Source: Methylobacterium dankookense (lineage in GTDB: Bacteria; Pseudomonadota; Alphaproteobacteria; Rhizobiales; Beijerinckiaceae). From it: a DNA stretch of 64,000 bases. The position numbers and the translations under genes are program-made. Each line of letters opens with the position of its first letter. Within the stretch, counting starts at the first letter, position 1. Location of the stretch: NCBI RefSeq assembly GCF_902141855.1, contig NZ_CABFVH010000022.1:23739-87738 (forward strand). Reading direction: 5' to 3'. Shown here in pieces: positions 59,699 through 64,000 of this stretch. Under the pieces are notes generated by a model that did no database searches, had not been told where the DNA came from, and worked only from the letters and a program-made list of their open reading frames with translations.

Positions 59699-62600
59699 AT
59701 GATCAGTCGCATCCTCGACTTCTCGGTCCACCAGCGCTGGCTCGTGGTGCTGCTGTCGCTGCTCGCCGCCGGCTTCGGTGTGTTCTCGCTGACCAAGCTG
59801 CCCATCGACGCGGTGCCGGACATCACCAACAACCAGGTGCAGATCAACACGGTCGCGCCTTCCTACTCACCCGTCGACATCGAGAAGCAGGTCACCTACC
59901 CGGTCGAGACCGCGCTGGCCGGCATCAAGGGGCTCGAATACACCCGCTCGCTCTCGCGCAACGGCTTCTCGCAGGTCACCGCCGTCTTCAACGAGAAGCT
60001 CGACATCTACTTCGCCCGGCAGCAGGTCGCCGAGCGCCTCAACCAGGTCAAGAGTGACCTGCCGCCAGGCGCCGAGCCGCAGATGGGCCCGGTCTCGACT
60101 GGCCTGGGCGAGATCTACATGTGGACAGTGAACTACAAGAAAGCCGGCGAGAAAGCGCCCGTCCTCGACGGCAAGCCGGGCTGGCAATCCGACGGCAGCT
60201 ACCTGACCCCGGAGGGGCAGCGCCTCACGACCGAGCTGGAGCGGTCCGCTTATCTGCGCACAATCCAGGACTGGATCATCCGCCTGCAGATCAAGACCGT
60301 GCCCGGGGTGGCCGGCGTCGATGGCATTGGCGGCTACGAGAAGCAGTACCACGTCCAGCCCGACCCGGCGAAGCTGACCGCCCTCGACCTCTCGTTCGGC
60401 GACGTCGCCCGCGCACTCCAGGCCAACAACGCCAACCAGGGCGCCCGCTACCTGGAGGACAACGGCGAGGGCTACGTCGTGCGCGCGGCCGGACGGCTGG
60501 AGAGCATGGACGAGATCGCCAACGTCGTCGTCACGACGCGTGGCGGCGTGCCGGTGCGGATCAAGGACATAGCTCAGGTCCGGATCGGGCGGGATCTACG
60601 GACCGGCTCGGGCAGCGAGAACGGCCGCGAGGTCGTCGTCGGCACCGCGTTGATGCTGATCGGCGAGAACAGCCGCACCGTCGCCGCCGCCGTCGATGCC
60701 AAGATGAACGAGATCCGCAAGTCGCTGCCGCCCGGGGTCGAGGTGCAGACGGTGCTCAACCGCACGCTGCTGGTCGAGGCGACCATCAAGACGGTGGCCC
60801 GGAACCTCGCCGAGGGCGCGACGCTCGTCATCGTCATCCTGTTCCTGCTGCTCGGCAACATCCGGGCCGCCATCATCACGGCGCTGGTCATCCCGGTCGC
60901 CATGCTGATGACCATGACCGGCATGGTCGAGGCGAAGATCTCGGCGAACCTGATGAGCCTCGGCGCCCTCGATTTCGGGCTGATCGTCGACGGGGCGGTG
61001 ATCATCGCGGAGAACTCGCTCCGGCACCTGGCGGAAAAACAGCACGAACTCGGCCGCAAGCTGGAACTCGAGGAGCGGCTCGCGACGGTGCGGGCGTCGG
61101 CCGAGGAGATGATCAAGCCGTCGCTGTTCGGGCAGGCGATCATCATCCTGGTCTACGTCCCGCTCCTGACCTTCACGGGGGTCGAGGGCAAGATGTTCGA
61201 GCCGATGGCGCTGACCGTGATCATCGCGCTGGTCTCGGCCTTCATCCTGTCGCTGACCTTCGTCCCGGCGATGATCGCCATCGTGATCACCGGCAAGGTC
61301 ACCGAGACGGACAACCTCATCATCCGGGGGTTCAAGGCGGCGTATCGCCCGGCCCTGGTCGGGGCCGTGCGGGCCCCGATGGCGTTCATCCTAGGCTCGC
61401 TCCTGCTGCTGGCCGGGGCCGGCGTGTTGTTCACCCGGCTCGGCGCGGAGTTCATCCCGACGCTCGACGAGAAGAGCATCGCCATGAACGCGCTGCGGAT
61501 CCCCTCGACCTCGCTGTCGCAATCCCAGGCGATGCAGCTCAAGATCGAGCAGGCGGTGAGTAAGTTCCCGCAGGTGGCCTACGTGTTCTCGAAGACCGGT
61601 ACCGCCGAGGTTGCCTCCGACCCGATGCCGCAGAACTCCTCGGACACCTTCGTGATCCTCAAACCCCAGGAGGAGTGGCCGGACCCGGAATTGTCCAAGA
61701 CCGAGCTGCAGGAGCAGATCGAGAAAGCCGCCGGCGCCTTGGCCGGCAACGTGTTCGAGTTCTCCCAGCCGATCCAGCTGCGCTTCAACGAGCTTCTGGC
61801 CGGCACCCGCGGCGATCTCGCCGTGAAGGTGTTTGGCGAGGAGTTCGAGCCGATGCTCAAGGTGGCCAACCAGATCGCGGCCATCTTGAAGGGGACGGCG
61901 GGAGCCGAGGACGTCAAGGTCGAGCAGACGCAGGGCCTGCCGTTCCTGGAGATCAAGATCAACAAGGCGGAGGCCGCGCGGCTAGGCCTGAGCACCGGGG
62001 CCATCCAGGAGGTCATCGGGGCGGCGATCGGCGGCAAGGATGCCGGCGTGGTGTTCGAGGGCGACCGGCGCTTTCCCATCGTCGTACGCCTGACCGACAA
62101 GGTCCGGGAGGATCGCGAGGCGCTGGAGAACTTGCCCGTCGCGCTGCCGCCCGGCCCGAACGGGCGCTCGGCCTCCGTGCTCCTGAAGCAGGTGGCGAGC
62201 TTCGAGGTGACGGAGGGGCCGAACCAGATCAGCCGCGAGAACGGCAAGCGCCGTGTCGTGGTCACCGCCAACGTGCGCGGCCGGGACATCGGTTCGCTCG
62301 TGGCCGAGGCGCAGGCGAAGGTCGCGAGCCAAGTCCAGCTGCCCCCGGGCTATTACATCGCCTGGGGCGGTCAGTTCGAGAATCTGGCCTCGGCCCGGCA
62401 GCGTCTGATGGTCGTCGTGCCGGTGTGCTTCTTCCTGATCTTCCTGCTGCTGTACTCGGCGCTGGGCTCGCCCCGGGACGCGCTGCTGGTGTTCAGCGCG
62501 GTGCCGCTGGCGCTCACCGGCGGCATCGCGGCGCTGTGGCTGCGCGGCATGCCGTTCTCGGTGCCGGCGGCGGTCGGGTTCATCGCGCTCTCCGGCGTGG

Positions 62601-62962
62601 CGGTGCTGAACGGCCTCGTGATGCTGACCTTCATCAAGCAACTCATCGCTGAGGGGCGCCCCCGGCGCGAGGCGATCCTGGAGGGCGCCATGACCCGCTT
62701 GCGACCGGTGGCGATGACGGCGCTCGTGGCCTCACTCGGCTTCGTGCCCATGGCGTTGGCCACCGAGACTGGGGCGGAGATCCAGCGGCCCCTGGCGACC
62801 GTCGTCATCGGCGGCCTGATCAGCGCCACCCTGCTCACGCTCATCGTGCTGCCGGCGCTCTACGCCCGCTTCGGCGGCAAGGATCTGCCGAAATCTTCCG
62901 TGCAGGCGAGGAAGGAAGCCGAGGGACGCGCCTTTCCGCCCCTGCGACCTGCCGCGGAGTAG
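59699..62962 (+). CDS. czcA: CzcA-like heavy-metal RND pump
   Basis: A 1087-residue HME-RND transporter. It opens MISRILDFSVHQRWLVVLLS, then KLPIDAVPDITNNQVQINTV and SPVDIEKQVTYPVETALAGI, all family hallmarks. The TM4 motif is LDFGLIVDGAVIIAENSLRH; the DFG...D...E pattern is that of Co/Zn/Cd-type pumps and not of CusA copper pumps. The second half has YIAWGGQFENLASARQRLMV and FIALSGVAVLNGLVMLTFIK. It should drive metal out of the periplasm or cytoplasm with protons. It follows czcB by 15 bp. No CzcC-type outer-membrane factor is in the operon. Confidence 0.92.
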   Translation: MISRILDFSVHQRWLVVLLSLLAAGFGVFSLTKLPIDAVPDITNNQVQINTVAPSYSPVDIEKQVTYPVETALAGIKGLEYTRSLSRNGFSQVTAVFNEKLDIYFARQQVAERLNQVKSDLPPGAEPQMGPVSTGLGEIYMWTVNYKKAGEKAPVLDGKPGWQSDGSYLTPEGQRLTTELERSAYLRTIQDWIIRLQIKTVPGVAGVDGIGGYEKQYHVQPDPAKLTALDLSFGDVARALQANNANQGARYLEDNGEGYVVRAAGRLESMDEIANVVVTTRGGVPVRIKDIAQVRIGRDLRTGSGSENGREVVVGTALMLIGENSRTVAAAVDAKMNEIRKSLPPGVEVQTVLNRTLLVEATIKTVARNLAEGATLVIVILFLLLGNIRAAIITALVIPVAMLMTMTGMVEAKISANLMSLGALDFGLIVDGAVIIAENSLRHLAEKQHELGRKLELEERLATVRASAEEMIKPSLFGQAIIILVYVPLLTFTGVEGKMFEPMALTVIIALVSAFILSLTFVPAMIAIVITGKVTETDNLIIRGFKAAYRPALVGAVRAPMAFILGSLLLLAGAGVLFTRLGAEFIPTLDEKSIAMNALRIPSTSLSQSQAMQLKIEQAVSKFPQVAYVFSKTGTAEVASDPMPQNSSDTFVILKPQEEWPDPELSKTELQEQIEKAAGALAGNVFEFSQPIQLRFNELLAGTRGDLAVKVFGEEFEPMLKVANQIAAILKGTAGAEDVKVEQTQGLPFLEIKINKAEAARLGLSTGAIQEVIGAAIGGKDAGVVFEGDRRFPIVVRLTDKVREDREALENLPVALPPGPNGRSASVLLKQVASFEVTEGPNQISRENGKRRVVVTANVRGRDIGSLVAEAQAKVASQVQLPPGYYIAWGGQFENLASARQRLMVVVPVCFFLIFLLLYSALGSPRDALLVFSAVPLALTGGIAALWLRGMPFSVPAAVGFIALSGVAVLNGLVMLTFIKQLIAEGRPRREAILEGAMTRLRPVAMTALVASLGFVPMALATETGAEIQRPLATVVIGGLISATLLTLIVLPALYARFGGKDLPKSSVQARKEAEGRAFPPLRPAAE

Positions 62963-63049
62963 GGGCGCCCATGTCGCCTCGCGGCTTTCAACCTCAAAGA
63001 GGATCGGAAGCCGATCCAAAGGGCAGGCAGGCTCGCAACCTGGCACGCC

Positions 63050-63070
63050 AACGTCACGTCGCGTGACGTT
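63050..63070. repeat. Short palindrome upstream of methyltransferase gene
   Basis: Perfect 8-bp arms AACGTCAC (63050-63057) and GTGACGTT (63063-63070) around 5 bp. It lies between czcA and the methyltransferase gene and has no T-run. Possible operator. Confidence 0.45.
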
Positions 63071-63151
63071 CACGAACCATTCTTCATCGATGTAAGGGGC
63101 CGGATAGCCAGCGCGACGTCTGCCTCACGCCACCGATTTTTTTCTTTGCCG

Positions 63152-63886
63152 ATGGGGATGCTAAAGATGCAGGCTGGCAAGTGCGCGACAAGCGTCTCGG
63201 ATGCGGAGAGTCGAGCCGATCTCATACACACCGAGGTGCCGGCGAGCCGGCGAGTCCGCAGCCGATGGCTCTCGAGTGCATTCCGCATGCTGGTCGATGC
63301 CTGCCTTCTGGACGACCCAAAATGGTACGCGCCCCTGGCGGAAGCCCTCGCCCCGAGGCCCGGTGAGCGCATTCTCGACTGCGGCCCTGGAAGTGCTCTG
63401 CGCGCCTTGTATTGCGCCGACCGCTTCCCAGACTCACAGTTTGTTGCGGTCGAGTTCAACCGACGTCGGATCACGAAGGCGTTCAAGCGCGCATCCAGCA
63501 TGAATTTGTCCAACTATAAAGCTATGACGTTCGAAGATGCGAGGCGCACACCGTTCGGCGCAGGTTCTTTCGACAAGGCGCTGCTGGTTCTCAACCTGCA
63601 TGGTCTTGCGCCGGAGGATAAGACGAAAAATCTGCGGGAGCTTCGGCGGATCCTCCGGCGAGGCGGTATCGTCTTGGCGGCCGACATCGACCAACCGAAG
63701 GCCTCGCGGGAAGACGTGATCTTACGGCTCACCCAGCTGTTCTATGGCGCGGAGGCAACCAAGTCCCACACGTCGGGGACGTGGCCGAAATACCTGACGG
63801 AGGCGGGCTTTACCGGAGTGCGTCGCTTGTCGGAGCATCCAATCTGGATCGGCCGGATGGCCCTGATCCGCAGCCGGAAGCAGTGA
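63152..63886 (+). CDS. Class I SAM-dependent methyltransferase
   Basis: About 244 residues; the start is uncertain among ATGs at 63152, 63158 and 63167, with no strong Shine-Dalgarno. The Rossmann motifs are visible: GERILDCGPGSALRALYCAD (motif I, ~72-91), SQFVAVEFNRRRI (acidic end of strand 2), MTFEDARRTPFGAGSFDKAL (motifs around strand 4) and LRELRRILRRGGIVLAADID (post-motif). The UbiE/Methyltransf_11 layout fits. A late segment THxSGTWPKYL-like (SHTSGTWPKYLTEAGFTGVR) is probably part of the substrate pocket. The substrate is unknown. It is separate from the czc genes by 190 bp. Confidence 0.82.
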   Translation: MGMLKMQAGKCATSVSDAESRADLIHTEVPASRRVRSRWLSSAFRMLVDACLLDDPKWYAPLAEALAPRPGERILDCGPGSALRALYCADRFPDSQFVAVEFNRRRITKAFKRASSMNLSNYKAMTFEDARRTPFGAGSFDKALLVLNLHGLAPEDKTKNLRELRRILRRGGIVLAADIDQPKASREDVILRLTQLFYGAEATKSHTSGTWPKYLTEAGFTGVRRLSEHPIWIGRMALIRSRKQ

Positions 63887-64000
63887 GCTCGCTCCATTGA
63901 ACCGCGCTGGGCTTACCGCCACTGGAATTACGTGGTGGCTGCGGCGCGATAATCGGCTTTCCGGGCAGGTATGGCGTTGAGCGTGACGAGGCGTTTGCGC

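Noticed and set aside
52920..62962. Copper-specific (Cus) system
   Set aside because: The pump has the DFG...VDG...EN motif of Co/Zn/Cd pumps and the ATPase has P1B-2 features. No methionine-rich copper sites were seen.
63890..64000. A partial gene entering from the right edge
   Set aside because: A short leftward frame (RKRLVTLNAIPARKADY) hints at a C-terminus, but 100 bp is too little to support it.

Overview
The window is a GC-rich, mosaic stretch of accessory DNA, most likely part of a large conjugative plasmid or plasmid-derived island. The gene complement (plasmid transfer and partition genes, a pRiA4b ORF-3 protein, many IS remnants, RND pumps, Gly/His-rich secreted proteins) and codon use fit an alphaproteobacterium of the Methylobacterium/Methylorubrum type. 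That assignment is inference from gene style; there is no rRNA, tRNA or housekeeping gene to prove it. I see no CRISPR array.

Layout. 1-2082: 5' part of a GAF/multi-PAS sensor gene that leaves the window on the left. 2396-3549: HNH nuclease-like gene and a BrnT-type toxin with an XRE-type partner. 3578-10173: DNA-processing module for conjugation. A MobF relaxase/helicase with a Toprim-like C-terminus and a small ribbon-helix-helix gene run leftwards; a TraK/TraL/TraM-like operon runs rightwards; the 275 bp between them are the best oriT candidate and hold a perfect DnaA box. 10496-13098: a small paralogous protein, a GSU2403-type nucleotidyltransferase with two AT-rich inverted repeats upstream, and a SprT-like protease. 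13769-17239: an IS21-family element (istA/istB) whose 3' end was split by an IS630-family element. 17268-19351: pRiA4b-type protein and small secreted proteins.

20084-22690 is the most unusual locus: a plasmid-borne exonuclease VII-like cassette made of an XseB-like small subunit, a divergent XseA-like large subunit, and a second XseA-related protein that has lost the catalytic motifs. 22994-25874 looks like the replication/partition locus: a winged-helix protein, a repeat-rich intergenic region, ParA, a ParG-like partner, and a chain of overlapping micro-ORFs. A second HNH paralogue follows. 26750-32632: small envelope proteins, a DcaP-like porin, recombinase and IS110 debris, and Gly/His-rich exported proteins.

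32746-62962 is an envelope, efflux and metal-handling region. It holds an RND outer-membrane factor, OprB-type porins, several His-rich exported proteins, an HMA-like protein with one cysteine, a divergent MexE/MexF-like pair, a GH15 enzyme, and a recombination scar (CDF fragment, relaxase fragment, IS fragment). From 52618 comes a metal-homeostasis run on the plus strand: DUF2171 protein, Zn/Cd/Pb P1B-ATPase, CDF exporter, ZIP-like transporter, MgtC-like protein, small exported Cys/His protein, CzcB-like adaptor and CzcA-like pump. Neither a dedicated CzcC channel nor a metal-responsive regulator lies beside them. A SAM-dependent methyltransferase closes the window.
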